This document shows, piece by piece, positions 35,519 through 47,900 of a stretch of 64,000 bases of DNA; position 1 is the first letter of the stretch; every line of letters begins with the position of its first letter. The notes under the pieces were generated by a model. The model worked only from the letters and a program-made list of their open reading frames with translations, searched no databases and was not told the origin of the DNA. The translations under genes were made by a program, and so were the position numbers. The DNA comes from Diphasiastrum complanatum (lineage: Eukaryota > Streptophyta > Lycopodiopsida > Lycopodiales > Lycopodiaceae), in NCBI GenBank assembly GCA_029204225.1, contig CM055100.1, positions 49,132,877 through 49,196,876 of the forward strand, written 5' to 3'.

Positions 35519-37699
35519 CTAAACATCATGCCAAGCCATGGATTCCAAGGCATTTTGTGCACTTGAAGATACATCAATTAAAATATTAAGTGCATAAATA
35601 ATGTTGCCAAAGACAACTTGCCTTGCTTGATCCATATGATTGAGCCTTGATGGCTCCATCTTGATACTCAAGGTTCTTCTTGGAGTCCTCGGGTCTTGAG
35701 CTTGCTCCTCCACTTGACTTGACTCCAAACCATCAATGGATTGAATAAGGTGTTGATCCAAATGTGCTTCTTCAAGTTTACAAATCTTCCACTCTTGAAA
35801 GATCACATTTCCACCATTGACAAATTCTTTGGCTGAAAAGAAGTAGATTCTACAATCTCTACTTGAAGAGCAAAACAGTACCATTATTCCTATCATTGAA
35901 ATAGGATAATCTTTGGTCCTTACATTGGAATGATCATGCACAAAGCATGTGGACACAAAGATTTCCAAAGCAAATGATGTTTCATCTTTTATGACTCTAT
36001 TCAAACTATTACAAAAATAGTTATCCAATGAAATTGCTTTATCAACAACAAATGTAGATTTCAAAACATCCCATTTCATTGTCTTGTCATACAAAGTAAT
36101 AAACACCATGGATCTTAAAGATAAGAAACAAGTCACCTCATGTCTACTACTACTTTCCAAAAAGTATTCAAAGATGGTAGACTCTCCAATGCTCACCACC
36201 CTTGCAAGATGCACACTTGAATGGACAATTAGCATGCAATTTGATGACTCGGCCATTGTCATTGAGGACTCCCTTGGAACTCTCATGCTTTGAGGCTGAT
36301 CCTCAAGATCTTCCTCCTTTTGATGCTCCTCCTCAATGCAATCAAGATCACACTTTGCCAAGATCTCCTCTTGAGTGATCTCCTCCTTTGCCAAGCTCAT
36401 TCTTTCAAAAGCAACACTAGCTTCCAACTTAAACAATCTTCCATGTTTAAATCCCTTTGCAATGCAAACATCATTCTTCAAGATGAAGCAAACACCATGC
36501 TTAAAGTGGACATCCAAACCACTTTCTAAGAGTAGACCAACACTAAGCATATTCTTGGTGATTGATGGTACATAAAGGACATTTTCTAGATCCATGCATT
36601 TTGAGGATTCTAGACACAAAGATATGGTGCCAACACCATCTATCCTACACTCTTCATCATTTGCAGTAAAGACAAACTTTTTAGCATCATTGAATGAGTG
36701 TAAGGTTGAGAAAAAGTCCTTTTCACAAGACATGTGGGAGCTAGCCCCACTGTCAATCCACCAACTGTCTCTTGAATTGCTATTGCTTGTTGATGAGGAT
36801 GTAGATGCCATCAAGAATACATCTACTTCATCCTCCTCCTCCTCCTTTGCAAGGTTTCCTTGTTTGTCCTCCTCCACTTGTGCTCTTAGACTCTTGTAGC
36901 ATTCAGATGCATAATGCCCCTTCTTTCCACAAAAGAAGCATTTTTGCTTTGACTTGTCCTTTGAGCTTGATGCATCATCCTCTTCTTTGGCCTCCTTTGG
37001 ATGCTTCTTCTTTCCATTGGTCTTCTTTTTGTCCTTGAATGAGAAATTGGCTTTCTCATCACCATCCTGCAACGACAAGGAACTCATCCTAGATTTTGCA
37101 TGGAGCATCCTACACTCTTCAGCCACTAATACACTGTGAAGTTTTTCTATAGTTGGCAAAGTGTCTTGGATGGCAAAACTTTGGACCAAATTTGCAAAGT
37201 CATCTCCTAGACCATTAAGGACAATTTGTACAAGCTCTCCATCATGAATCTTCTCTCCAATGGAAGCCAACTCCCTATTTAGAGACTTGATTCTGAGTAC
37301 ATAATCCTGTGCACTCTCCTCACTTCTCCTCATGCTTTGCAAAATTTGATTTCTAAGCATAAGAACTCTAGAAGTGTTGCTAGACTCATAGATTGATTTT
37401 AAAGACTCCCAAGCCTCTTTAGCATTAGTACAAGCTGATACTTCTCTCAACAAATCATTGCTCACATTCATCTTCACACAATGAAGTGCACGCCTAGATC
37501 TCTTCTTGTATCTAGCTAACTCCTGTGCACCTAGAGGTTCATCTTCATCTTCAATCAAGAACTCATAAAGGTCTTGGAGCACCAATAGTGACTCCATTCT
37601 AACCTTCCAAATAGCATAATTTGTAGAATTCAACCTCTCACTAGCTTCTAGAAGGTATGCTCCAGCAGATCCCATCTTACTGGTGACTTCTACAAACAA
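35519..37699 (-). CDS. copia GAG-protease ORF with degenerate integrase tail (726 codons)
   Basis: Start ATG at 37699. Residues about 10-220 are copia GAG (LNSTNYAIWKVRMESLLVL; AWESLKSIYESSNTSRVLML; LVQIVLNGLGDDFANLVQ), then a Lys-rich linker, a CCHC knuckle (CFFCGKKGHYASEC, about residue 255) and protease with WWIDSGASSHM (about residue 315). After the LGHP-less spacer the frame stays open but departs from integrase: HSD is HSS, FIDDF is FLESS, and the RTDN and VAER blocks are not found. The last 130 residues echo the integrase-RT linker (GIMVLFCSS ... GNVIFQEW). GAG and protease look functional; the role of the tail is unknown. Confidence 0.9.
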   Translation of the reverse strand: MFVEVTSKMGSAGAYLLEASERLNSTNYAIWKVRMESLLVLQDLYEFLIEDEDEPLGAQELARYKKRSRRALHCVKMNVSNDLLREVSACTNAKEAWESLKSIYESSNTSRVLMLRNQILQSMRRSEESAQDYVLRIKSLNRELASIGEKIHDGELVQIVLNGLGDDFANLVQSFAIQDTLPTIEKLHSVLVAEECRMLHAKSRMSSLSLQDGDEKANFSFKDKKKTNGKKKHPKEAKEEDDASSSKDKSKQKCFFCGKKGHYASECYKSLRAQVEEDKQGNLAKEEEEDEVDVFLMASTSSSTSNSNSRDSWWIDSGASSHMSCEKDFFSTLHSFNDAKKFVFTANDEECRIDGVGTISLCLESSKCMDLENVLYVPSITKNMLSVGLLLESGLDVHFKHGVCFILKNDVCIAKGFKHGRLFKLEASVAFERMSLAKEEITQEEILAKCDLDCIEEEHQKEEDLEDQPQSMRVPRESSMTMAESSNCMLIVHSSVHLARVVSIGESTIFEYFLESSSRHEVTCFLSLRSMVFITLYDKTMKWDVLKSTFVVDKAISLDNYFCNSLNRVIKDETSFALEIFVSTCFVHDHSNVRTKDYPISMIGIMVLFCSSSRDCRIYFFSAKEFVNGGNVIFQEWKICKLEEAHLDQHLIQSIDGLESSQVEEQAQDPRTPRRTLSIKMEPSRLNHMDQARQVVFGNIIYALNILIDVSSSAQNALESMAWHDV

Positions 37700-37700
37700 G

Positions 37701-38042
37701 AAATAGATTTGATTGACTTGAAACTCACAAAGGTCTCACACTTGCAGTGTTTCACTCAAATTTGATTTCTAATCCAACAAATGGACTTATAATCACAGTT
37801 CTATCACTCCCTCACAAAGCTGGAATGAAGATAAGATGAAGTGAAAACTACTTTCAAACAAATCTTGCCAAGAAATGGATTTGATTGTCTCTAGAAACTC
37901 ACTAAGGTCTCTCTCTTGTAGTTTTTCACTCAAATTAGATTTCTAATCCAACAAATGGACTTATAATCTCAGTTCTAGCACTCCTTCACAAAGTTGGAAT
38001 GAAGATAAGATGATGTGAAATCTACTTACAATCAAATCTTGC
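37701..38042. repeat. tandem duplication in the element's leader (period 172 bp)
   Basis: Copies 37701-37872 and 37873-38042 share blocks such as GATTTCTAATCCAACAAATG and GGAATGAAGATAAGATGA, with around ten per cent divergence. The leader is where packaging signals normally reside. Confidence 0.88.
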
Positions 38043-38469
38043 CAAATTTGGCTATTTTTGGACAAAAAAAATGACTTAATCTCTTTCTTCCTTCTTGGTG
38101 TACTTTCAAGACCTGTTTTTAACCTTAATAAGACTTGAACTCAGCCTAGATTAATTAGATTCCATGAAACAAATTCAAATCTAATCAATGGCAAATGATC
38201 TTGGTAGATTATCCTAGGATCTCCACCAAAAATTACACCAATAGCGCACAAATTGAATTTTTTTGGATCAAATGAATACCATGCATTAAATGCAGGTTCA
38301 GAGGTGCCCACACATGTGGACAGTACGGATTTGGACCCCTACCAAGTTTGGGATCAAATCTCCTCACCAAAATCAAGATTCTAGCTTGCCCTCTCAATAC
38401 TAGCTTTTAGCACCAAAACTTGCTAAAAATGGATTTGCATTAGATCAATGGCTTATGCTCTTGTACTTG

Positions 38470-38481
38470 GCTCTGATACCA
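38470..38481 (-). promoter_or_regulatory. primer-binding site (tRNA-Met type)
   Basis: The plus strand reads GCTCTGATACCA directly before the LTR at 38482, i.e. TGGTATCAGAGC on the element strand. Confidence 0.93.
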
Positions 38482-39180
38482 TGTGAAAGTACTGTACTTT
38501 AGGACCATAAATGGATCTACAAAAGATCCACAAGAGTGATTGGATGCTTGCTTAACAATCTATCAAAAAACTAGACACAAAAAAGTTGATCTAGATTGGC
38601 AATTTGACAAACAACAAGCACTAACAATCAAAAGCATTGATAAACATTGAAATCCGAGCCCACACGTGTGTACTACAGGCTGTAGTACGGCCTTCAACCT
38701 AAGAAACAAGTAGACATTGATTTGGTCTCATTTGGATCACAAAAACTCAATATACATAGTGAAATAGCTTGAGATTGCCAATGAGCTCCAAAAATTTTCT
38801 TTTTTCACTATTGAGAGAGAGAATACATAGCAAATTCGACTTCCTTCTTGAAGTTAGGTGGATTTCCAGCATTTAATAAGGAAGTTAACTCACTCTCCTT
38901 GACCTAAAATGAAACCCTAGTCTATTTCCTAGAGTTATGCTTGGTAGGTAGCTAGTTGGTCAAATTTTCACCTTAAACTTAGGTGTAGGTCCTATAAAGT
39001 AGGGATGACCACCAAATAGACATGACCAACTCTCTTGACTTGACCTAACCTACATTAGGATGGGTTTCCCATGTGGCATCATGGCCTCACATGTGTGGGA
39101 CCCACTTGTGTACACAATTTACACTATTCTACATGGTTTTTGATCAAGCTAGATTTGCCAATTTTTGGCAATTCTTCACA
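38482..39180 (-). repeat. 5' LTR of the young copia derivative (699 bp)
   Basis: Identical in length to the 3' LTR, with about six base differences. It is flanked by TATTC on the outside. Palindrome CACACGTGTG at 38661-38670. Confidence 0.95.
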
Positions 39181-39185
39181 TATTC

Positions 39186-40900
39186 CTATCATTTTCTTCT
39201 CCCCCTTTTAAAAGAAATTTCATAATTTCGATTAAAAAGTTCTCAGGAGACAACGTATAAGATATCAAAGATCTGAAAAAGTCAGTAATGAGTATTCAAT
39301 ACTATTACAAACCATACTTTTTCCTTAAAATCATTAAATATCTTATCCCGAGTGATAGAAACATTACTCTCAATAGAAAAACTATCAAATAGAGATAATT
39401 ATTTGGAATTCTGATTTCCACTTAATCAGTTGAAAACATCAATCCATTCTGAGCTATATTCATAAACTGAAATGGAAGTATGAATCATATAACTTTAACA
39501 GTCCTTCAGAACCAAGTTCTACACTGGAAGGAATTATATGAATCTCAATCCAATTGTCTCGTACATAAGAAATTTCTAAAAACTAGAGGTTTAAAATTTA
39601 AAGAGAAATAGCTTTTAAGGGTTTTCGATTTGAAAATTATGAGATACCATTGAGGGATCCGGATCTATATCTCATAACCACTCCAAATACCCTAAACAAG
39701 TTTTAAACAATGGTTTCAACTGTTAGCATTACTATTGATGTAAATACTAACCATTGGTTAGTATTTCCTCTTTGAAATCACTGATGTCCCATACCACCAG
39801 TTTTCTCTTCAAGAAAGCCTCTTGCTTTTATATCCGACCATCAGAAAATCAAAAAGACTATCTGGCCATCCTATATTCGATATAGGGTCCAATCTTCAAC
39901 CATTTTCTAGAAAATTACCTCCAACTATTGAATTCTCCATTTTCTTAAGTTTTCACAGTAGACGACAATACCATCTTAGAATACCACTAGGCATTGACCC
40001 CAGTATGGACGAGAAACCTCGTTCATATACAGTCGAAATGACCTAAGTTTATTTTTTAAAACCTAAAGGAAAAAAATTCAATATAGCTGAAGTATACCAA
40101 TAGATATTCAGTATCTATATTTGAAATGGTACAAGGATTCAGTTCCTTCAAGAAAATCATTAATTGCATTATCCGATAATCCAGAGATCTCAAAACTCCA
40201 TCTGGATTTACCATATATGCACATATCTATTCCACCAAATATCGGAGTACCTCTTTATTGTCCCTAATGGATCGCAATAATCCATTTACAAATTTGTGAT
40301 TTAACAAGAATCTGCACATGGTATTTCCGTCACATAAAACAACCACTTTGGTTGGTACTATCATCCCGAATTCCTATCATCTGAGAGTTACAACTCTTAG
40401 GAATAAGGTTCTTTACAGTACAAATGTGAACCCAGTGTCATTCTCGTTCCATATCACAATTTCCAATAACAAACAGGGTCAACTCATGGTCCTATAGATA
40501 TTCAAAATAGGGTCAACTAGGGTCCTATTCAAAATGGTCAAATAGGGTCAACTCATGGTCCTATAGATATTCAAAATAAATTCAACTTAGTGAATTCAAA
40601 AAACCGGTGTTATGCAATTCCCTTACAGGGATTTTTAACCAATCCAAATTACACAACACTATCCCACTTACCTACTCAAGTGTCTCATTTTCTTCCTCCC
40701 TTAGATTTTGACCTACTTCCTTTTTGACCACACCGGTTTATTTTCATTACTTCGTTAAAGTTGCCTGAATCAACAAAGACAACAATATCCATTTTGTTAA
40801 AGCTAAGGATTTAGTTGAGATGAATAGATACATACTTTGAGTTGGAGTATAGAGTTTGAATTTCTTGTAAATGGTTGCATATCTTCTTCACACCATGTAT
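39186..40900. other. unassigned AT-rich DNA
   Basis: No gene recognised. A 35-bp block beginning AGGGTCAACTCATGGTCC is duplicated at 40475 and 40544 (period 69 bp). Confidence 0.4.
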
Positions 40901-40929
40901 TCCTAGACCATTGGATAGTTAGTATTTAG

Positions 40930-41357
<428 letters not shown>

Positions 41358-41520
41358 CCTGGCACGATCCAAATCTTTGGATGTCATTCTCGCCAATGTG
41401 GACGCCATCATCATGCCGATTCCCTCCAACTCCATCTTCCCTCCTGATTTTTTATCTCTCTCCGTATTGCACTAATGCTATTCTTCCCATCGAATTTCAC
41501 TCGTAATCCTCACCTCTCCT

Positions 41521-41599
41521 CTCCTCTCCTCTCTCTCTCTCTCTCAACTCACCTCTTCTATCTCTCTCGATCCACCATCGCTGAGTCGTTCTCTCTCTA

Positions 41600-41640
<41 letters not shown>
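41521..41640 (+). repeat. shorter CT-rich simple repeats
   Basis: CTCCT and CT runs at 41521-41545 and a (CT)n of about 34 bp at 41602-41635, between the two long arrays. Confidence 0.9.
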
Positions 41641-41850
41641 AATCGTCTCCCCATCCATCGATCACACGCGTGCTCTCTGTCTTAAAAGTGCTCTTTTTAG
41701 AACTTTCTAAAAGCACGTTTCTCTTTGTCAAAGCAATGAGTTCGGCCTTCAACCCCTTTTCAACTGCTTTTCAAATGCTCTTCAAAGTGGATTTCGGGCA
41801 AACGTGGTCCAATAAAAACTCAGGATTCACTTTTTATCCAAAACAACCTA

Positions 41851-42850
<1,000 letters not shown>

Positions 42851-42852
42851 TC

Positions 42853-43345
42853 CAAATTAATCAATAGATGTTCTCAAATATTATTGTTGCAAACTCTTAA
42901 GTGGATATTGAACATTGGACTTCTAATAGGCTTTGGTTGTATTGTTAATAATCGAATGTGAATTGCTAGGCATTGTTACGCATGCAATATTCATCTTGCT
43001 GACATCTTGAAGTCTATGAATGTAGGTTGGTTGTGCTTGCTCAAAAAGAATGCTAGTGTTCTAGCACTTTAGTCTAATTCTCATAAAATCCTTTAGTAAC
43101 AATATGAACAGCTGCCCCTTTCTATAAACTTTTGTGAAGCCAAATTAATAAACTATATAGCAAACCACTCCAACCTTAGGGAAACTTATGAGGCCATAAG
43201 CAACCACTACAACACATTTATCTAGCTCAACAACAGTAATGGGCAATAGATAACCATCCTAGTGTTTGGAGCAAGAGATTAGTCAAAACAAGGAGAATCA
43301 AACTTGTGGAGTACCAAGTTTCTGGCTTAAGAATCCTCCAACAAT
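42853..43345. repeat. uninterrupted copy of the dispersed repeat (empty site)
   Basis: Collinear with 1340-1516 joined to 9605-9880. The target pentamer AAGAA occurs once, at 43046-43050, exactly where the other copy is split by the 8-kb copia complex. The repeat is not itself recognised as a gene. Confidence 0.82.
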
Positions 43346-44012
43346 CTGTAGCTATTCTATATCCACAAATCCTTCAAATTTGGAAGAAAGGCCTTTCAGA
43401 GGCTTAATCTTGTAATCCCAAAGCTCCATTGGATTTACCAACAATACTTAATAGTGACCCCATTACAGCACAATGATAGTATGTACTACCAAAATCGAAC
43501 ATCTTGATGCATCATGTCCTTGCCAATGAGTGTCTGCAATACCATGTTTGAAGGGTACAACCTCAAAGTGCCTATAGCTATGCATTCACCAGATTGTTGT
43601 GGGAAGCAGCAAATCAATGACTTAGGGCCTCTGCAGATTATTAAATCTGTTGCAAGTTGCATCCATGATACTTTGAGGTGCAAGCAACAAAGCTTCACTG
43701 ACTGAAATAGAAAGCCAGGATATATCATAGCCGACTATGTAGGGACTCTTCACATCCTCAAAGAATAAGATTTCCCTCGTTACAAAAATCAGATTGAGCA
43801 TTCTCCACTCCAGTCATCTCCTAACCTTCTCATCCACATGAACATCCTCTAGATAAAAAATATCATTTCCATCTAGTCACGCATTGGTCTTTATACCTTC
43901 AGAGTCAATTGATGCCATGAAGATTGCATCGTATATCCATACCATTTTATACTTGACAGCTTCTCAAGCTCTGAAGCAGTCTTAAAAGTGATTCAGAACT
44001 GACAGAATTAGC
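43346..44012. other. downstream flank of the kinase gene, probable 3' untranslated region at its right end
   Basis: No coding domain. The part next to 44012 would be the 3' untranslated region of the minus-strand kinase gene; no poly(A) site is assigned. Confidence 0.4.
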
Positions 44013-44979
44013 TCAATATGATGCCTCAGGTTTTGCTTCTACACTAGATGAAGATCTAGATTTTCCCATCATAAGTTCAGACATCACTCCAGGGGCATTT
44101 GGAACATCTCGTATCTCTCTTTCTCCTACTAACATTGCAACAACTTGTGGCATTGTTGGACGCTTTGTTGCCATTGCCTGAGTACAGAGGAGAGCTACAT
44201 CAATGACCCTTTTAGCTTCTTCCTCTTTTAATGTTGGTTTCAACGTGGAGTCAACAAGTTCCATCAACCTATTTTCCTCATATAATTGCCAGGCCTACAT
44301 TCAAAAAAAACAAAAAGGCTATTCAAATAGCAAATTTAAGTGGACATCTTAAAAAGCAACACATGCAAAGCGACCTAAAACAATGTAGACAAGACAAGCA
44401 CAGACCAAGAACATATATTAGCACTCTGGGGTTAATAAGTATAAGCTTCCGGGGACTACAATAATCTAAAATAAGATCAAAAGCTTAATCTGATTGTAGG
44501 TCAAAGCATGTGCTGCAAGTTGCGATACACAGGTACACATGTTTCAATAGAAGTGTCCATATTCCTGACCAGCAGAAAACATATACCCACTGACGGAGTA
44601 GCACCCTCAGAAGGGAGCCATCCATACAGATCTAACATCAAGCTGTCCATTAATTGAACTTGCAAGAACTGAAAGCATCACTTCCTAGTACATTAAGCAC
44701 AAGGAAACGTACGCAATCAATGATGCAATGACAAAATTTGATACCTGTCCATTTGCGAAACAATAAAAGCAGCAGGATCCTACTACAAAGTAGTAAAGCT
44801 AGAACAAAGAGGAAGCTCAGCGATTCCAACTCACCCATTCAAGAAGAAGTACATAATCTGCACCAAATGTAACGCTTTTTTTTCCACTAACAAGCTCCAA
44901 CATAACAACCCCAAAACTAAAGACATCAGCTTTTTCCGTGAGTTGACCATAAAGTCCATATTCTGGTGCCACATAGCCA
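44013..44979 (-). CDS. kinase exons: activation-segment end to C-terminus
   Basis: Exon 44979-44835 (acceptor GGTGCAG, donor TGG|GTGAGT) encodes GYVAPEYG and [20 protein letters not shown] 540-bp intron follows. Exon 44294-44013 (acceptor GAATGTAG) encodes [15 protein letters not shown] to the stop at 44013-44015. The invariant Arg (RPTMPQ) is present. Confidence 0.93.
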
Positions 44980-47900
44980 CTGCACCATATGCATTTACAA
45001 CCACCCACAGCAGATCAGTCGAGAAAATCAACAGCGATATGGTGGCAGGATATGCAAGTGAAGATAAGACTGTTAAACCATGGCAAGAAAGAGTAACACA
45101 GCTACTTAACACATCTTTGATTGGAATGTTTAGTGCAAAACAAATATCGGCGCTCTTTTACCCAAAAAAATTGCACATGCCAGTTCACATAAATCCGATC
45201 TACATCATAAACAATTTCCAAAGGTGGATCCTTAGTTGAAGATATACACTACCCTTGACTAATCCCAGAAATCTCAGCAGAAACTAAGAACAAATCTGCA
45301 GAAAGCAGTCAAGTTCTAGTAGAAACTAACAGCAGAAATGCAAAAGGTAAAGCTCTTACAAGGTTCCAGCAACACGTGTACTGACATGACTTGCTCCATC
45401 AGGAAAAAGCCTTGCCAGACCAAAATCCGCTATCTTAGGCTGAAAGTTTTTATCAAGAAGAATATTGCTTGCCTTGATATCTCGATGAATTATGCGGGTT
45501 TCACAATCATCATGAAGATAGGCAAGCCCTCGAGCTGTTCCAATGGCTATGTTATATCTGCATGGCCAATCAAGAATAGGGCCATTTGAAGAACCTGCAA
45601 ACATAAGATAAATATAAGAATGTGGAAATACGGTCCTCACAGCCCTTGATATTAAGCTTCAAAAAGAAAACCAAAGTCAAGCAAGATACTTCAATACTTC
45701 ATAGTGGTTTGTAACATTCCCAAACAATCTTTAACCTGACAACTGTTGGTATTGTGATATTGCAACCAGGAAAAAATCGTTCAATTAGCTGTTTGATGAC
45801 CCCCACTTCAGGTAATGCAAAAATTCTACGAGCAAAATCTGACTTGAGAGTTGTTAAGTGAAAGATGTCTTCCCCGTTTGTTCCCAAATCTCACAATTCT
45901 CATCAGGTGGTAGAGTATAAAGTGCTGTACAAGCTTGGATTGATAACAGCTAAGGGTATTCATGCTGAAGTTAATAAAATCTATTTATTCCGGTGTAGCT
46001 TTATATGAACAAAAATACATGCACACATGTATACTTATGATGTGTGTGTGTGAATATCATACGAAGAGTACACATAGGTTTGTGGCAGATGTGTCAGAGT
46101 GCCAAAGAGGTTCATTATATATCTACAGAAATTGTCTACAAAAGTTGCATCTCTGAACTGTGAAATAGAACAAACACTGAAACCCCAACCTTGAACTGTC
46201 CTCTCAATCACACAACTTCCATAATAGTAGATTATTTTAATCAGCTTTGATCAAATTTACAAAAGCATCAAAAAATCATGATATATCCACAAGAATAGAA
46301 AGCTGAACTTTGAAATTGAACAGACAAGAAAACCATGAACCCTAAACTGTTCTCTCCATTATATGGTTAGTAATGTTTCAAGATGTCACCAATGAAATTT
46401 ATGATAGAATCTGTGACAGATAGCAAGAGACAACACCAATGAAGGGAAGGCACGTGCCTCTTTAAAATCAGTAACTCTTGCTGATTTTTTTGGTTCCACA
46501 CTTACTCTTCATCATGATGTTGGTACATTGCCTATTCTATGTGAACAAGTCATTGATGGTAAGGTTTCGGAAGATGTGATGCCAAAAGAGTTTGGTACTC
46601 TTTTTTATTGTCCTCATGGTAAAAAGTATTTTCAAATGATGTGGAGCCTATGATGGATTACAAGTCCATGTTTCGACTTATTGCCGAGTTTATGTTGGTT
46701 CCCTACTTCGGATGGAGCATGCAAATCCTCACCCTTCAACTTGATGCTTCATTATTACGCATTCTTTTCCTTTTATATGTTGGACATGATTGGGGATGAG
46801 ATTTTGACTACATCGGTGCGAAGTTTATTTGGTGACATGAAGTTCGGACAGCAAGTTGCATTTTTCTCTTTCGAGAAGTTACTTCATGTTATGTTATGCA
46901 TTTCCATTTAAGGAGGGTGTTGGAATGTAAATGGAATTGCTTACATTACCATAGGTTACTTTGACCCAAAAGGTCGGGAGTTGGTAACCATGGTTATTTA
47001 TCTCCATTAGGCCTACTAAACTTAGAGTTAGCTACGTTAGTATGTTCGTAACTTAGTAGGGACTCGTGGGTCCACTAGGCCTAATTGTGCATTATTTTTT
47101 ACTCAAATGGTGCAAATGCTCGAGTTAGCCACGAAGAGATCACACACCAAGAGAGTCCACGGAAGGGAACATCGTGTTTGTCCTAATTCCAAAGGAGTCA
47201 AGTTCTCTAAAGATAGGGAAGTGTTATAAGTTATCTCGACTTTATTGTGGACCCTGGATTAAAAAGCTAAATGGTATTGCTTATAAACTAGCATTGCCTC
47301 AAGATTGTAAAGTTCATGTCTTTTTCATGTTTCATGCTTGAAAACAATGTTTAATCGAAATGTGTTTCAAACAAAGAAACGCGTTTGAAACGTCTCGTTT
47401 GAAACGGGCCCGTTTCGAAACATCAACCGAACGTTCGAAACGACTGGGAAAGATGTTGAGGGTCGTGTCTTTGCATACTTCCTGAATGCATTTGAGCATG
47501 ATTTCTCAGGGGCCAGCTCTATGCTGGCATGAAAAGATTCTCACAACCTATCCATGACAATATCAATAATTGACTAAGGAAAGCAACCATACACAGTTTC
47601 TCCTCTTGAAATTGCATTCTCTAGAGTCTAAAGTTTCTAATATTCACTCCCATTTTCAGCAACTTCATCCTCTGTTGCAAAATTTTAAAACAATTTTAAA
47701 AAGTTCTTCAATCTTCTTGAACTATAAGTTCTAACTTCTGACTCTAAGCATTGAAGCGATTGACTACTAACTAAATCAGAGTCCGATTCGATGGTTCGAA
47801 CCACGGTTCGATGCAACATTTTCACAGATTACAATAAGCACTAAAGCCACTAAGTTGGAGATAGAAAATGAAATTGGATGTATCTACTTAGTACTAGTCT

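Larger units (their letters stand above)
34610..39180 (-). mobile_element. young, complete, non-autonomous copia derivative carrying GAG and protease
   Basis: LTRs 34610-35308 and 38482-39180 (699 bp each, about six differences by eye) with TATTC duplications at 34605-34609 and 39181-39185. Primer-binding site 38470-38481, purine tract GAGGAGGAG next to 35308. The interior holds one ORF (35519-37699) with intact GAG and protease. The rest is degenerate integrase and scraps of linker and RT; no catalytic integrase, RT palm or RNase H can be found. This is the architecture of TR-GAG-type elements, which must borrow enzymes. Confidence 0.95.
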
